DNA of 64,000 nucleotides from Flavimaribacter sp039888615. Lineage in GTDB: Bacteria; Pseudomonadota; Alphaproteobacteria; Rhizobiales; Rhizobiaceae. Positions 25,002 through 34,436 of this stretch are shown piece after piece. Position numbers and translations under genes: made by a program. Numbering within the stretch: position 1 is the stretch's first letter; each line of letters opens with the position of its first letter. The notes beneath the pieces are model-generated. The model saw only the letters and a list, made by a program, of their open reading frames with translations. It was not told the DNA's origin and made no database searches. Location of the stretch: the NCBI GenBank assembly GCA_039888615.1, contig JBDQQS010000005.1, one strand, 5' to 3'.

Positions 25002-25096
25002 TATCTTTTATACGAAAGTGTCAACGAAGTTTTTTGCTCACAGGCCACGCTCCTGTCGCTGAAAGCTTCACGGGCCGGAGATCGGAGGAGAACGCC

Positions 25097-26113
25097 ATGG
25101 CGTCGATCGAGATCAAGAAAATCAACAAGTTTTACGGCAAGGTCCAGGCGCTCTTCGACGTCGATCTCGACATCGCCGACGGTGAATTCGTCGTATTTGT
25201 CGGTCCGTCTGGATGCGGCAAGTCCACGCTGTTGCGCACGCTTGCCGGGCTTGAGGCAATCGATTCAGGTACGATCATCATCGGAGGCAAAGATGTTTCC
25301 AAAGCCGAGCCGGTCGATCGCGATGTCTCCATGGTGTTCCAGTCCTATGCGCTATATCCGCACATGTCGGTGCGCCAGAACATGGAATTCGGCATGAAGG
25401 TCAATGGAGTTGATCCCTCCAGACGCGCTGAACGCATAGCGGAAGCAGCCCGTATCCTTCAGCTGGAAGAGTATCTGGACCGAAAGCCGTCTCAGCTTTC
25501 TGGTGGTCAGCGGCAGCGCGTCGCGATAGGTCGGGCCATCGTGAAGCACCCCAAGGCGTTCCTTTTCGACGAGCCGCTGTCCAATCTTGACGCCAAGCTG
25601 CGCGTCCAGATGCGTGTCGAATTGGGCGCGCTCCACAGGCAGCTCGACGCCACTATGATCTATGTCACTCACGACCAGGTCGAGGCTATGACGATGGCAG
25701 ACAAGATTGTGGTGCTCAACGCCGGCCGCGTTGAACAGGTTGGAACGCCGATGGAGTTGTACCACAAGCCTGTCAGCAAGTTCGTCGCCGAATTCATTGG
25801 ATCTCCGGCGATGAATGTCTTCGAACCGGACGGATTGAAAGGCCTGACGCTTGCGCCGGAAGTCCGTTTCATTGGCTGTCGACCCGAACATTTCGAGGTC
25901 GTCAATCGCGGACAAGGCAATCTCGACGCCAAGGTGAACGTAAAGGAGCAGCTTGGCGGAGAAAGCCTGCTCTATCTTTCCGCTTCGGACAATCTGACCT
26001 TCGTCGCGCGGGTCGACGGCGACGACGGGGTCCAGGTGGGCGATGAAGTGGGGCTGCAAATTCCCGAGCATCGGTTGCACCAGTTTGATGCAGACGGCCG
26101 GGCCTTGAGATAG
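25097..26113 (+). CDS. Carbohydrate ABC transporter ATP-binding protein (MalK/UgpC-type)
   Basis: 338 residues: Walker A GPSGCGKST, Q-loop MVFQSYALYPHM, signature LSGGQRQRVAIGRAI, Walker B AFLFDEPLSNLD, H-loop YVTHDQ, then a C-terminal TOBE regulatory domain. This is the shared-type ATPase of CUT1 sugar transporters. The ATG at 25097 has GGAGGAG upstream; earlier in-frame codons are not preceded by a site. Divergent from its own binding-protein/permease operon, it would energise those permeases. Confidence 0.93.
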   Translation: MASIEIKKINKFYGKVQALFDVDLDIADGEFVVFVGPSGCGKSTLLRTLAGLEAIDSGTIIIGGKDVSKAEPVDRDVSMVFQSYALYPHMSVRQNMEFGMKVNGVDPSRRAERIAEAARILQLEEYLDRKPSQLSGGQRQRVAIGRAIVKHPKAFLFDEPLSNLDAKLRVQMRVELGALHRQLDATMIYVTHDQVEAMTMADKIVVLNAGRVEQVGTPMELYHKPVSKFVAEFIGSPAMNVFEPDGLKGLTLAPEVRFIGCRPEHFEVVNRGQGNLDAKVNVKEQLGGESLLYLSASDNLTFVARVDGDDGVQVGDEVGLQIPEHRLHQFDADGRALR

Positions 26114-26126
26114 GAACACATCGCCG

Positions 26127-26861
26127 ATGGTGGACCCGATGGGGCTTTCCCGAAAGCTTGCACAGTCCGATGCAGAGGCGGGCGTCGATCTCGTCATCTT
26201 CGATTTCGACGGCGTGGTTGCGAACAGCGAAGTCATTTCGTTGTCGTCGTTGCAGACGACCCTGCGAGAATTCGGCGTGCCGCTGGACATTGACCAGGTG
26301 AGGGGCCGTTACCTCGGCGCCGCGATCGACAAGATCGAAAGGGATGTCGCTGTGCAAAGTCCGCGCGGAACATCGGAAGGCTTCAGCCAGACCTGGCATG
26401 GCATATTGTTCGATCGTTTCCGCAGGGAACTGACGCCGGTTCCCGGTCTTGGCGATCTGCTTGACCGCATCGAAAGGCGTGGCCTTCCGTTCTGTATTGC
26501 GTCCAGCAGCACCTTTGAGCGTCTGGGCATAGCGCTTGAAGCCATCGGCTTGGCCAGTCGCTTCACGCATGTATTCAGCGCTCAGCAGGTTGAAAACGGC
26601 AAGCCAGCGCCAGATTTGTTTCTGCACGCCGCAGCGCAATTCGGCGTCTCACCGGACAGATGCCTTGTGGTCGAGGATTCTCCCCTAGGCATCAGAGCTG
26701 CGAAAGCGGCTGGAATGCATGCCACAGGGTTCCTCGGCGGGATGCACCTGAATGACATTCGCGACGATCATCGCCGGGTGCTCATGGAAGCGGCTGCTGA
26801 CCGCATTGTCGAGAGTCTCGGTGAGATCATGTCCGAAGAAGACTCCACAGCGAATTCCTAG
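26127..26861 (+). CDS. HAD-family phosphatase, beta-phosphoglucomutase-like
   Basis: 244 residues. HAD motif I FDFDGVVANSE (nucleophile Asp and general acid Asp), motif II in FCIASSST, motif III Lys in NGKPAPD, and motif IV VVEDSPLGIRAA. The alpha-helical cap places it in the beta-PGM-like subfamily, which hydrolyses small sugar or polyol phosphates. Fourteen bases after the ABC ATPase, so co-transcribed; it may clear a toxic sugar phosphate or complete the pathway encoded on the other strand (inference). Confidence 0.87.
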   Translation: MVDPMGLSRKLAQSDAEAGVDLVIFDFDGVVANSEVISLSSLQTTLREFGVPLDIDQVRGRYLGAAIDKIERDVAVQSPRGTSEGFSQTWHGILFDRFRRELTPVPGLGDLLDRIERRGLPFCIASSSTFERLGIALEAIGLASRFTHVFSAQQVENGKPAPDLFLHAAAQFGVSPDRCLVVEDSPLGIRAAKAAGMHATGFLGGMHLNDIRDDHRRVLMEAAADRIVESLGEIMSEEDSTANS

Positions 26862-26925
26862 ACTGCTGTTGTCAAATTGGATGAATTATATCGGGAAGAT
26901 AAAACCAGGCGACGCATGACATCCG

Positions 26926-27849
26926 TTACTTTACGAAAAGCCTATCTACATTCTCCGCCACGAAGAATTTTCGGCAATAACTCGAAAATGCCTGGGCTCT
27001 TCGGCTGAGACGACCGCCGCGCCGCATGGCGAGAACGATGTTCGGGCTGGAGTCTGATTCCACCAATGGACGGCAGACGACCTTCAGACCGCCATAGGTG
27101 TTGTCGGTGAAGGGGCGCACATTCAGGATGCCGATACCGAGTCCCGCCGCCGCGGAACTGCGGATCATCTCGAAAGATTCCAGGCGCTGGATACGTCCGG
27201 GACTGACCCCGGCCCGCTCGAATAGCGAGTTGATGTAGGTCCTTGATTGCGGAAGGTTCAGCAGGAGCAGTGTTTTCTCGGCGAGGTCCTTGAGCGATAT
27301 CCTGTCGTTCGCAGCCAGCGGATCGTCTTCGGCGATGACGACATGTGGCGGGGCGTTCGCCAACACCTCATAGTCGAACTCCTCCCAGATGCCGGCGTCG
27401 TAGGTCAGCAAAATTTCCACGACGCCGTCACGCAGGCTTTGCTGGATGGCGATGATATCGCCCTCCGAAAGATGCACGATCAGTTTCGGATAGGTTTCGT
27501 TCAGGTCGCGGATGACCTGTGGTGCGATGCTCGGCGATATCGAGGTGAACGAGCCGACGCGTAGCTCTCCCGACAATTCCTGGTCGCTGCCGCTGACATC
27601 GCGGAAATAGGACTCCGCCTCGTCAAGCATTCGGATGGTTCGAGCAATGGCCCTTTCGCCCGCCGTCGTCGTCACCAATCCCTTGGATCGCTGGCGTACG
27701 AAGACCTGGATGCCGAACTCTCTTTCAAATTTCTCGATAGCCATCAGGATGGATGACGTCGAGATGTTCAGGGCGTTCGCCGCGCCGAGGATCGAGCCTT
27801 CCTGCGACGCTGTGACCACATATTGGAGTTGTCTCAGTGTGATATTCAT
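26926..27849 (-). CDS. LysR-family transcriptional regulator
   Basis: A 307-residue protein with the N-terminal HTH MNITLRQLQYVVTASQEGSI through ILMAIEKFEREFG and a two-lobed effector domain (LRVGSFTSISPSIAPQVI onward). It is divergent from the lactonase/TRAP/ThDP-enzyme series at 27939-35323 and is the likely regulator of it, responding to the imported acid or a pathway intermediate (inference). Confidence 0.9.
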   Translation of the reverse strand: MNITLRQLQYVVTASQEGSILGAANALNISTSSILMAIEKFEREFGIQVFVRQRSKGLVTTTAGERAIARTIRMLDEAESYFRDVSGSDQELSGELRVGSFTSISPSIAPQVIRDLNETYPKLIVHLSEGDIIAIQQSLRDGVVEILLTYDAGIWEEFDYEVLANAPPHVVIAEDDPLAANDRISLKDLAEKTLLLLNLPQSRTYINSLFERAGVSPGRIQRLESFEMIRSSAAAGLGIGILNVRPFTDNTYGGLKVVCRPLVESDSSPNIVLAMRRGGRLSRRAQAFSSYCRKFFVAENVDRLFVK

Positions 27850-27938
27850 AATTTAAATTTAACAGCGTTATAAAATACATTATCCAAAGTTAATTGATCT
27901 TGCTAGCCTGTTTTTCGGGAAGAGGAAACAACCGGCTC
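27850..27938. promoter_or_regulatory. AT-rich divergent promoter region, LysR / lactonase-TRAP operon
   Basis: The 89-bp spacer is markedly AT-rich compared with its surroundings. It contains TAAC-AGC-GTTA (27860-27870), a short dyad of the kind bound by LysR proteins. No firm -10/-35 assignment. Confidence 0.45.
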
Positions 27939-28859
27939 ATGAAGCAAGACCTGACGGCTGCTGCTGAAGAACATTCTCTGGAAATAGAGTGCATCTGGCC
28001 GGGCCAAGCCACGCTCGGCGAGTGCCCGATTTGGGACGATCGCAGACAGCGCCTGTTCTGGATCGACAGTCTGGAGAAGATAATCTGGCGATCTGACGTC
28101 GCCGGCGCCGGCGCGCAAGCTTACAAATTGCCGGACCTGATTGGTTCGATCGGACTTTGCGATGACGGAAGGTTTATTTCGGGGCTTGCAAGCGGCTTCG
28201 CTTTGATCGACATCTCTTCCGACCCCGTTGGAGTCGAATGGATCGGAAATCCGGAACCTGAAAAGGCGGATACGCGGCTGAACGATGGCAAGGTGGACCG
28301 TCAGGGGCGTTTCTGGTGCGGAACCATGAACCTGGATTTCGCGGTGCCCAACGCGTCGCTCTATCGGCTCGATCGGGACCTTGCCTGGCATCGCCTCGAC
28401 ACGGGCTTTACCGTTTCCAACGGCATCGCCTTCAGCATCGATGGAAAAACAATTTATTTTTCGGACAGCCGTGTTGATCGTTCCTATCGGTATACGCTTG
28501 ACCCCATTACCGGCGGATTGTCGGAATGCCGGAGCTTTGTCGATACAACCGCGTATGAGGGCAGGATCGACGGCGCGACAGTCGATGCCGACGGCAATTA
28601 CTGGGGCGCTCTTTTCGATGGTTCTGCCGTTGGCTGTTTTTCACCTGACGGCGAGATGATTCGCCATATCAGACTGCCCGTAACCTGTCCCACAATGTGC
28701 GCCTTTGGCGGCCCGCAGATGGACGTGCTTTTCGTGACGTCTGCGCGCTTCTCGATGGATGAGGCGCAGATTGCCGCCGAGCCTTTCGCAGGAGGCCTGT
28801 TCGCCATCCGGGGACTGGGCGTCCGGGGAATACCGGAACCGCGTTTCGACGTGACATAG
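27939..28859 (+). CDS. SMP-30/gluconolactonase-family lactonase
   Basis: 306 residues, six-bladed beta-propeller of the SMP-30/LRE family: LGECPIWDDRRQRLFWIDSL (metal-binding Glu), TRLNDGKVDRQGRFWCGTM (Asn-Asp), FTVSNGIAFSIDGKTIYFSDS (Asn, Asp), and ATVDADGNYWGALFDG. These enzymes hydrolyse sugar-acid lactones using Ca or Zn. It is the first gene of the TRAP operon, so it may act on a lactone formed from the imported compound. The ribosome site (AGAGGA) lies rather far from the ATG at 27939; an earlier in-frame ATG is at 27894. Confidence 0.87.
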   Translation: MKQDLTAAAEEHSLEIECIWPGQATLGECPIWDDRRQRLFWIDSLEKIIWRSDVAGAGAQAYKLPDLIGSIGLCDDGRFISGLASGFALIDISSDPVGVEWIGNPEPEKADTRLNDGKVDRQGRFWCGTMNLDFAVPNASLYRLDRDLAWHRLDTGFTVSNGIAFSIDGKTIYFSDSRVDRSYRYTLDPITGGLSECRSFVDTTAYEGRIDGATVDADGNYWGALFDGSAVGCFSPDGEMIRHIRLPVTCPTMCAFGGPQMDVLFVTSARFSMDEAQIAAEPFAGGLFAIRGLGVRGIPEPRFDVT

Positions 28860-28935
28860 TGACAATGGAATGGAGGCGGCGCCGTCTGAGCGCCAACACA
28901 TGTGGCCGGGAGGCCCGAAACAGAAGGAGGAGATT

Positions 28936-29976
28936 ATGAGTTTCAGATATTTGGGCGTCCTTGGGATAGCCATGTCCATGGTCGTGTCGGCGTTCGTCGC
29001 CACAACGGCGGTCAACGCAGCGCCGCGGGTTACAATCAAATATGCGCATTGTTGCCCGCCGGATCATACATACGGCGTCTACGCCCACCAGTTCGCCGAC
29101 AAGGTGAAGGAAAAGTCGGATGGCGAGATCGTCGTCGAGGTGCTTGACGGCGGCGTCATGGGAACAGAACAGGCGATTGCCCAAAAGGTCCAACTCGGCA
29201 CGGTGCAGATGGGCGGCATCACCTCGAACAACGTCGCCCAGCTGGCGCCCTCGCTTAACGTCCTGGTGCTGCCTTACATGAACGACAGTCCTGACGATCT
29301 GACGGGTGAAGGCGGATTGTTGCGCTCAGGAGCATTCCGGGATGAGCTCAACAAGCGGGTCCTGGGAGAGAGCGGCAGCCTGCGCGTCATTGGCGGTTTC
29401 ACGAATTCGTTCCGCAGCCTGTTTGCGAAAGACAAGTGCATTTCGACGATCGACGATCTTCAAGGACTGAAGATCCGGGCACCCAAGAACCCGGTCATGA
29501 CCGCAATGTGGGAATCGTGGGACGTGTCCACCTATCCGATCGCGTGGGGCGAGACCTTCGGCGCGGTCGCAACCGGCGTGGTCGATTCCTTCGACAGCCC
29601 GACGGATGTGGTCCTGAACATGGGCTTCCACGAGCATATCAAATACATCACCGAAGCGACCTATCTGCCGCTGGCGGCTGTCGTTGTCATCAATAACGAC
29701 TTCTTCAACGGCCTCTCGGAGGAAGACCAGAAGCTGATCCTTGAAGTGGCCGAAGAGGTCGACATTGCGCATGCCGAATATGTCAAGGAAAACGGCGCGC
29801 GTGTCCGCAAGGCTCTGACCGAGGATCACGGTGTGACATTCTGTGAACTCGAAGATCCTGAAGTGTGGGCGGAAAAAGCCCGTGGCGCATGGCCGCAGCT
29901 CTACGAGCTTGTCGGCGGAGGCAAGGACTGGGTCGACACGACGGTCCGCTACAAGGAAACCGGCATCCTGGAATAG
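28936..29976 (+). CDS. TRAP transporter solute-binding protein (DctP family)
   Basis: 346 residues, Sec signal to about residue 31 (ATTAVNA), then VTIKYAHCCPPDHTYG and the DctP pattern with FADKVKEKSDGEIVVEVLDGG, and the conserved Arg region LQGLKIRAPKNPVM that binds the ligand carboxylate. AGAAGGAGGAG precedes the ATG. It delivers an organic or sugar acid to the DctQM membrane subunits. A Cys pair sits just before the usual ligand-contact loop. Confidence 0.93.
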   Translation: MSFRYLGVLGIAMSMVVSAFVATTAVNAAPRVTIKYAHCCPPDHTYGVYAHQFADKVKEKSDGEIVVEVLDGGVMGTEQAIAQKVQLGTVQMGGITSNNVAQLAPSLNVLVLPYMNDSPDDLTGEGGLLRSGAFRDELNKRVLGESGSLRVIGGFTNSFRSLFAKDKCISTIDDLQGLKIRAPKNPVMTAMWESWDVSTYPIAWGETFGAVATGVVDSFDSPTDVVLNMGFHEHIKYITEATYLPLAAVVVINNDFFNGLSEEDQKLILEVAEEVDIAHAEYVKENGARVRKALTEDHGVTFCELEDPEVWAEKARGAWPQLYELVGGGKDWVDTTVRYKETGILE

Positions 29977-29993
29977 ACTGTCGAGCGACAAAA

Positions 29994-30030
29994 CGGCTCC
30001 GCCATCGAAATTTGGTCGGCGGCGGAGCCG
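29994..30030 (+). other. Intercistronic hairpin after the TRAP binding protein gene
   Basis: Arms CGGCTCCGCC (29994-30003) and GGCGGAGCCG (30021-30030), perfect 10 bp with a 17-base loop, between dctP- and dctQ-type genes. No T-run. Expected effect is more binding protein than permease. Confidence 0.65.
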
Positions 30031-30105
30031 GCAAAAGCGCCGAACAACGGCCGATTAGAACCTGATAACATCCTAAAACCAGGCGGGCAGGGGAGCAGAT
30101 CATTG

Positions 30106-30621
30106 ATGAACCGTATTCTGTTCGCCGCCGGACGATTCGAGCTCGTTGTCGCGAACCTGAGCCTGGCGCTCCTCGTGGTCGTTCTCGCCGCCCAGATTTT
30201 CTTCCGTTACGTGCTTCATGTCGGGTTGTCATGGAGTGAGGAAATCTCCAGATTTGCCTTCGTATGGTTCGTCTACATTTCGGCAAGCGTGGCCGCGCAG
30301 CGCGGCGCCCATATCCGCGTGACATTGTTCGCGCGCCTGCTTCCGGTCAGTGAACGTCTTACCTTTCTGCTCGCCGATATCATCTGGATCATCTTCAACG
30401 CTTTTGTCGTATGGGCTGGAATATTGCTCATCCAGCGAACGCTGACATACCCGGTCTACTCGACCTCGCTGTTTCTCCCGTTAGCCTACATCTATACGGT
30501 CATTCCGCTCGCGCACGCGCTGATGATTGTGCGGATCGTCGAGCGCCAGTGGCGGTCCTGGAAATATGGCGTGCCTTTGATAGCGGGCGAGGAATCCGAG
30601 AGCCGGGAGGCCGGCACATGA
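30106..30621 (+). CDS. TRAP transporter small permease (DctQ family)
   Basis: 171 residues with four membrane helices and the DctQ pattern GLSWSEEISRFAFVWFVYISASVAA. AGGGGAG lies upstream of the ATG at 30106. Its TGA overlaps the ATG of the large permease (ATGA), indicating coupled translation of the two membrane subunits. Confidence 0.92.
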   Translation: MNRILFAAGRFELVVANLSLALLVVVLAAQIFFRYVLHVGLSWSEEISRFAFVWFVYISASVAAQRGAHIRVTLFARLLPVSERLTFLLADIIWIIFNAFVVWAGILLIQRTLTYPVYSTSLFLPLAYIYTVIPLAHALMIVRIVERQWRSWKYGVPLIAGEESESREAGT

Positions 30622-31883
30622 TATTCTTCATTGTCTTCGCCGTCTGCCTGGCTCTCGGCGTGCCGATTTTTGTCGTGCTCGGCGTGCCGTCACTTATCGA
30701 ACTTTTAAATTCGCCCATACCGCTCGCCTCGCTCGCCCATAGCCTGTTTGACGGCGTTGACAAGTTTCCGCTGCTGGCAATCCCGAATTTTGTGCTGGCA
30801 GGCGCAATCATGTCCAGGGCGGGCATCACGCGCGACATTATTGACGTCATGCGTTCTGTGGTCGGAGAGGCCTATGGCGGTCTCGCCATCGTAACCATTC
30901 TGTCCTGTATGTTCTTCGCCGCCATTTCCGGATCCGGACCTGGCACCGTCGCCGCGATTGGAACGTTGCTGATCCCGGCGATGAAGGATGACGGCTATCC
31001 GAAGGATTTCGCCGCTGCGGTCGCCTCATCCGGAGGCACCCTCGGAATCCTGTTGCCACCCAGCAATCCGATGATCGTCTACGGGGTCCTCGCCTCGGTC
31101 TCCATTGGCGACCTGTTCCTGGCGGGATTGCTTCCCGGCATCCTGATGGGCGCGCTGCTGATCGGCGCGACCTGGTTTCTGTCCCGCAGGAATGGCTACC
31201 GGGGAGAAAGCCGGCCCTTCAAGGCGAAGGAATTCGCATCGAGTTTGTACAAGGCCAAATTTTCGCTCGCCACGCCTTTCATCGTTCTTGGCGGCATCTA
31301 TGGCGGCGTCTTCACGCCGGTGGAAGCTTCGGTAATCGCCGTCGTCTACGCGCTTCTGGTCGGCATGGTGATCAAGCGGACCATTCGGCTGGCCGATGTC
31401 TGGGAGACGCTGAGTGAAGCGACGACGATCTGTGGCGGACTCATCCTGATCATGGGCACGGCCATCTTCTTCGGTGAGTTCCTGACGCTCAACCTTATCC
31501 CGCAGAAGATCGCCGCTTCGCTTCTGAGCGTGACCAGCGACCCGATAATCATGCTGCTGATCATCTGCGCGATCCTGATCGTGCTCGGCACATTCATGGA
31601 GACGCTTTCGACCGTCATCATCCTGACGCCGATCCTGCTGCCGCTGATCAAGCAGCTCGGCATTGATCCGATCCATTTCGGTATTCTGCTGGTGGTCACA
31701 AGCGAGATCGGTTTTCTGACCCCGCCGCTCGGCGTCAATCTCTTCGTTGCCTGCGGCATATCCGGTCTGTCGATCGAGGCTGTTTCGCGACGCGTCATAC
31801 CGTTCATAGCGACCATTATCGTGGGGCTGCTCATCCTGCTGTTCTTCCCGCAGATCAGCCTGTTCCTGCCCTCGTTGAATTAG
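30618..31883 (+). CDS. TRAP transporter large permease (DctM family)
   Basis: 421 residues, about 12 hydrophobic segments, with DctM-family hallmarks (FPLLAIPNFVLAGAIMSRAG, AAISGSGPGTVAAIG, GGTLGILLPPSNPMIVYG, and the C-terminal ETLSTVIILTPILLP). It catalyses Na+-coupled uptake together with the small permease. Membrane location is certain; the substrate is unknown but probably an organic or sugar acid, given the lactonase and dehydrogenases. Confidence 0.93.
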   Translation: MIFFIVFAVCLALGVPIFVVLGVPSLIELLNSPIPLASLAHSLFDGVDKFPLLAIPNFVLAGAIMSRAGITRDIIDVMRSVVGEAYGGLAIVTILSCMFFAAISGSGPGTVAAIGTLLIPAMKDDGYPKDFAAAVASSGGTLGILLPPSNPMIVYGVLASVSIGDLFLAGLLPGILMGALLIGATWFLSRRNGYRGESRPFKAKEFASSLYKAKFSLATPFIVLGGIYGGVFTPVEASVIAVVYALLVGMVIKRTIRLADVWETLSEATTICGGLILIMGTAIFFGEFLTLNLIPQKIAASLLSVTSDPIIMLLIICAILIVLGTFMETLSTVIILTPILLPLIKQLGIDPIHFGILLVVTSEIGFLTPPLGVNLFVACGISGLSIEAVSRRVIPFIATIIVGLLILLFFPQISLFLPSLN

Positions 31884-31959
31884 ATGCCCGGCGAAATCCC
31901 TGACGCGCGGGACCACCCGCGTGTAGACGCACGCCAAAACCAGGACTGAAAGGAAAAAG

Positions 31960-33651
31960 ATGCTCACCAACGAAGGTATCATCAACACGTTTCTCGAAAG
32001 CGGCGTCAATCGCGGTTTTACCCTGCCCGGGCTCGGGATAACCTGGTCGCTGCCGGCTTTCCATGAAAAGCAGGATGAGTTTGACGTGGTGCTCGCCCGT
32101 TCGGAACAGAGCGCCTCCGTCATGGCTCAGGTTGCGGGCAAGATGACCGGAAAACCGGGGCTTTTGATGGCTCAGGGACCATTCGCCACGACCACCGGCG
32201 CCTTCGGTATTCTGGAAGCCTATTTCTCGTCGTCGCCCATGGTGATCCTCACCGACACGTCCTGCTACGACGGCTTCGGTCAGTATGGCGTCTACCAGAC
32301 AATGACTGGCGACTACGGGGCGGCTGACGCTTTCGCCGTACTCAAAACCATGACGAAATATGCGACCTATGCAACGACTCCGGCCGAGGCGATTTATGGG
32401 GCGCAGCTGGCTGTCAAACACGCCTCGACGCCGCGTCAGGGGCCGGCCGCCATCATCATGCGCTCAAACATCATCAAGCAGGAGATCCCGCAGGAAACGC
32501 GGGCCCGGCTCTACCCGACGAAAGGGTATCTCGAATATACGCCGCCGCGCGTCGATCGCGATGCAGTAACCGAGATAGCAGCGCTGATTGAAAAAGCCGA
32601 ACAGCCAGTGATGATCATTGGCAACGGCGTCTATGGTTCCAAATGCGGACCCGCACTGCAGGCTTACGCCGAACAGAATGGCATCGCCATCGCCTCCAGC
32701 TATCATGGAAAGGGAACAATCGACGAGGCGAGCGAAATCGCCGTCGGCATGATGGGGACCTGGGGATCGGCGGCGGCCAACCGTATGGTGCAGGCGGCGG
32801 ATCTCGTGCTGGTGATGGGCTGTAGTCTCGGACCAGAATATACACGGTTTCGCGACGAGAAGATGATCAGGCCCGGCGAACAGACCATCGTTCAGGTCGA
32901 CCAGGATCCGCTGCATGCAGGTTGGGTGGTGCCGGTCGATCATGCTGTAACCGGCGATGTCGCCGATGTCGCCGGTCTGTTGGCTGCGGCCGCGCCGCAT
33001 AACGCCACTCTCGTATCGCGTCGCAAGGCGTCGATCGCCCGTATCAAGCAGGAAAACGATTACGGCGTGTTACCGGAGTTTCCGACCCGTCCGGGAACCG
33101 TCCACTACGCCGATATCATGCGCGGCTTACAAGCGTTCCTGACGGACGACGATCTGTTGACGCTCGACGCAGGAACCAATCGGATCTGGGCGACATGTCG
33201 GCTTCCGCTTCGCTCGCCGTATCAGCTCGTTGCGCCCGGCGGCGTTGGTGGAATGGGCTGGAGCACGCCCGCAGCGACAGCCGCCAAGATTATCGCTCCG
33301 GAAAAGCGGGTCACAGGGCTGATTGGCGATGGCGGTTTCGTCATGACCATGGATGCGATCGCCACGGCGGCGGAGCGCGGGCTGGATGTGGTCTATGTGG
33401 TGGCCAATAACGCCGGTCTTGGAATGGTCCGCGACAATCTCGGAAACCAGCGTATTGGCGTGGATTTCGCCGATCACGATTTCACGAAGGTGGCCGAGGG
33501 GCTGGGCGGCAGCGGTTTGACTGTCACGGAGGAGGATCAGATGGCGGACGCGCTTGCGGAGGCGCACCGCTTGGGAGGGCCGGTCGTAATCGACGTGAAG
33601 GTCGATCCGGCGGCGAGTCATCGCGACTGTTCCGACTACGCGTCTTTATAA
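31960..33651 (+). CDS. Thiamine-diphosphate enzyme, acetolactate-synthase-like
   Basis: 563 residues in the usual three-domain order: N-terminal PYR domain with the cofactor-activating Glu in ARSEQSASVMA (~residue 47), central domain (~190-330, TPP_enzyme_M), C-terminal PP domain with GDGGFVMTMDAI...NN (the ThDP/Mg motif, ~450-480). The FAD-binding features of true acetolactate synthase cannot be established by eye. It could be a decarboxylase, lyase or hydrolase acting on a 2-keto acid or cyclic diketone; specificity unknown. AAAGGAAAAAG precedes the ATG. It follows the TRAP genes and is followed by an SDR. Confidence 0.87.
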   Translation: MLTNEGIINTFLESGVNRGFTLPGLGITWSLPAFHEKQDEFDVVLARSEQSASVMAQVAGKMTGKPGLLMAQGPFATTTGAFGILEAYFSSSPMVILTDTSCYDGFGQYGVYQTMTGDYGAADAFAVLKTMTKYATYATTPAEAIYGAQLAVKHASTPRQGPAAIIMRSNIIKQEIPQETRARLYPTKGYLEYTPPRVDRDAVTEIAALIEKAEQPVMIIGNGVYGSKCGPALQAYAEQNGIAIASSYHGKGTIDEASEIAVGMMGTWGSAAANRMVQAADLVLVMGCSLGPEYTRFRDEKMIRPGEQTIVQVDQDPLHAGWVVPVDHAVTGDVADVAGLLAAAAPHNATLVSRRKASIARIKQENDYGVLPEFPTRPGTVHYADIMRGLQAFLTDDDLLTLDAGTNRIWATCRLPLRSPYQLVAPGGVGGMGWSTPAATAAKIIAPEKRVTGLIGDGGFVMTMDAIATAAERGLDVVYVVANNAGLGMVRDNLGNQRIGVDFADHDFTKVAEGLGGSGLTVTEEDQMADALAEAHRLGGPVVIDVKVDPAASHRDCSDYASL

Positions 33652-33671
33652 GGCAAAGGAGGCATGGCGAC

Positions 33672-34436
33672 ATGAAAAGGTTTGCAGGCAGATCCATATT
33701 GGTGTCGGCGGGCGCCGACGGGCTCGGTCTCGGTATATGCGAACGCTTCGCGGCCGATGGCGGGACAGTGGTTGCGCTCGACAAGAGCGCAGAGGCTATC
33801 GAAGCAGCGCGCGGGCGCCAAGAGGCGCAAGGCGTCCGGTTTGAGCAGGTGGATCTGCTGGACCAGGCATCCGTCGCCGAATGCTTCACCCGGCTGGAAA
33901 CCGATATGCGGTTCGACACGCTGGTCAATAATGCAGGCGGTTCGCTGCATACGCCGCGTGCGTTTCTGGAGGAAAGCGACGAGGACTGGGACAGACTTCT
34001 TGCTCTCAATGTCACTGCGGCCGTACGCCTGACGCGTTTGGTTTTGCCCCACATGCTCGAGGCGGGGTTCGGCAGAATCGTGAATCTCGGCTCGAAGGCT
34101 GGGCGCTACGGCAGCCTTTTTACCGGCGCCAACTACGTAGCGGCCAAAGGTGCGGTTCAGTCGATGACCCTGCAACTGGCGCAGGAGTTCGGTCCGATGG
34201 GCGTCACCTGCAATGCGGTTTGCCCGGGAGCAATCCTCACCCCTCGGGTAGAGCGGCTCCTGTCAGAACGCATGACGCCCGAGGAAAGAGAAGCCGCCGT
34301 CCTTGGCATTCCCGTGCGCCGAAATGGCCGCGTCGAGGATGTCACCGCCGCCGTTGCCTTTCTGGCTTCCGAGGAAGCAAGCTTCATCACGGGACAATTG
34401 CTTGACGTTAACGGCGGGCAGGGAATGGCGTCATGA
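33672..34436 (+). CDS. SDR-family oxidoreductase
   Basis: 254 residues. The cofactor loop is SAGADGLGLG rather than TGGxxGIG; NNAG, NLGSKAG and YVAAKG (Tyr-x-x-x-Lys) are all present, as is the C-terminal LLDVNGGQ. VALDKS after strand two suggests NAD. It probably oxidises a hydroxy acid or sugar acid in the TRAP-linked pathway. The final codons overlap the start of the epimerase gene by 4 bp. Confidence 0.88.
   Translation: MKRFAGRSILVSAGADGLGLGICERFAADGGTVVALDKSAEAIEAARGRQEAQGVRFEQVDLLDQASVAECFTRLETDMRFDTLVNNAGGSLHTPRAFLEESDEDWDRLLALNVTAAVRLTRLVLPHMLEAGFGRIVNLGSKAGRYGSLFTGANYVAAKGAVQSMTLQLAQEFGPMGVTCNAVCPGAILTPRVERLLSERMTPEEREAAVLGIPVRRNGRVEDVTAAVAFLASEEASFITGQLLDVNGGQGMAS

Noticed and set aside
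31026..32123. 365-codon minus-strand frame across the TRAP permease and the ThDP gene start
   Set aside because: Low-complexity Asp/Gln/Arg-rich sequence opposite two well-supported genes; spurious.
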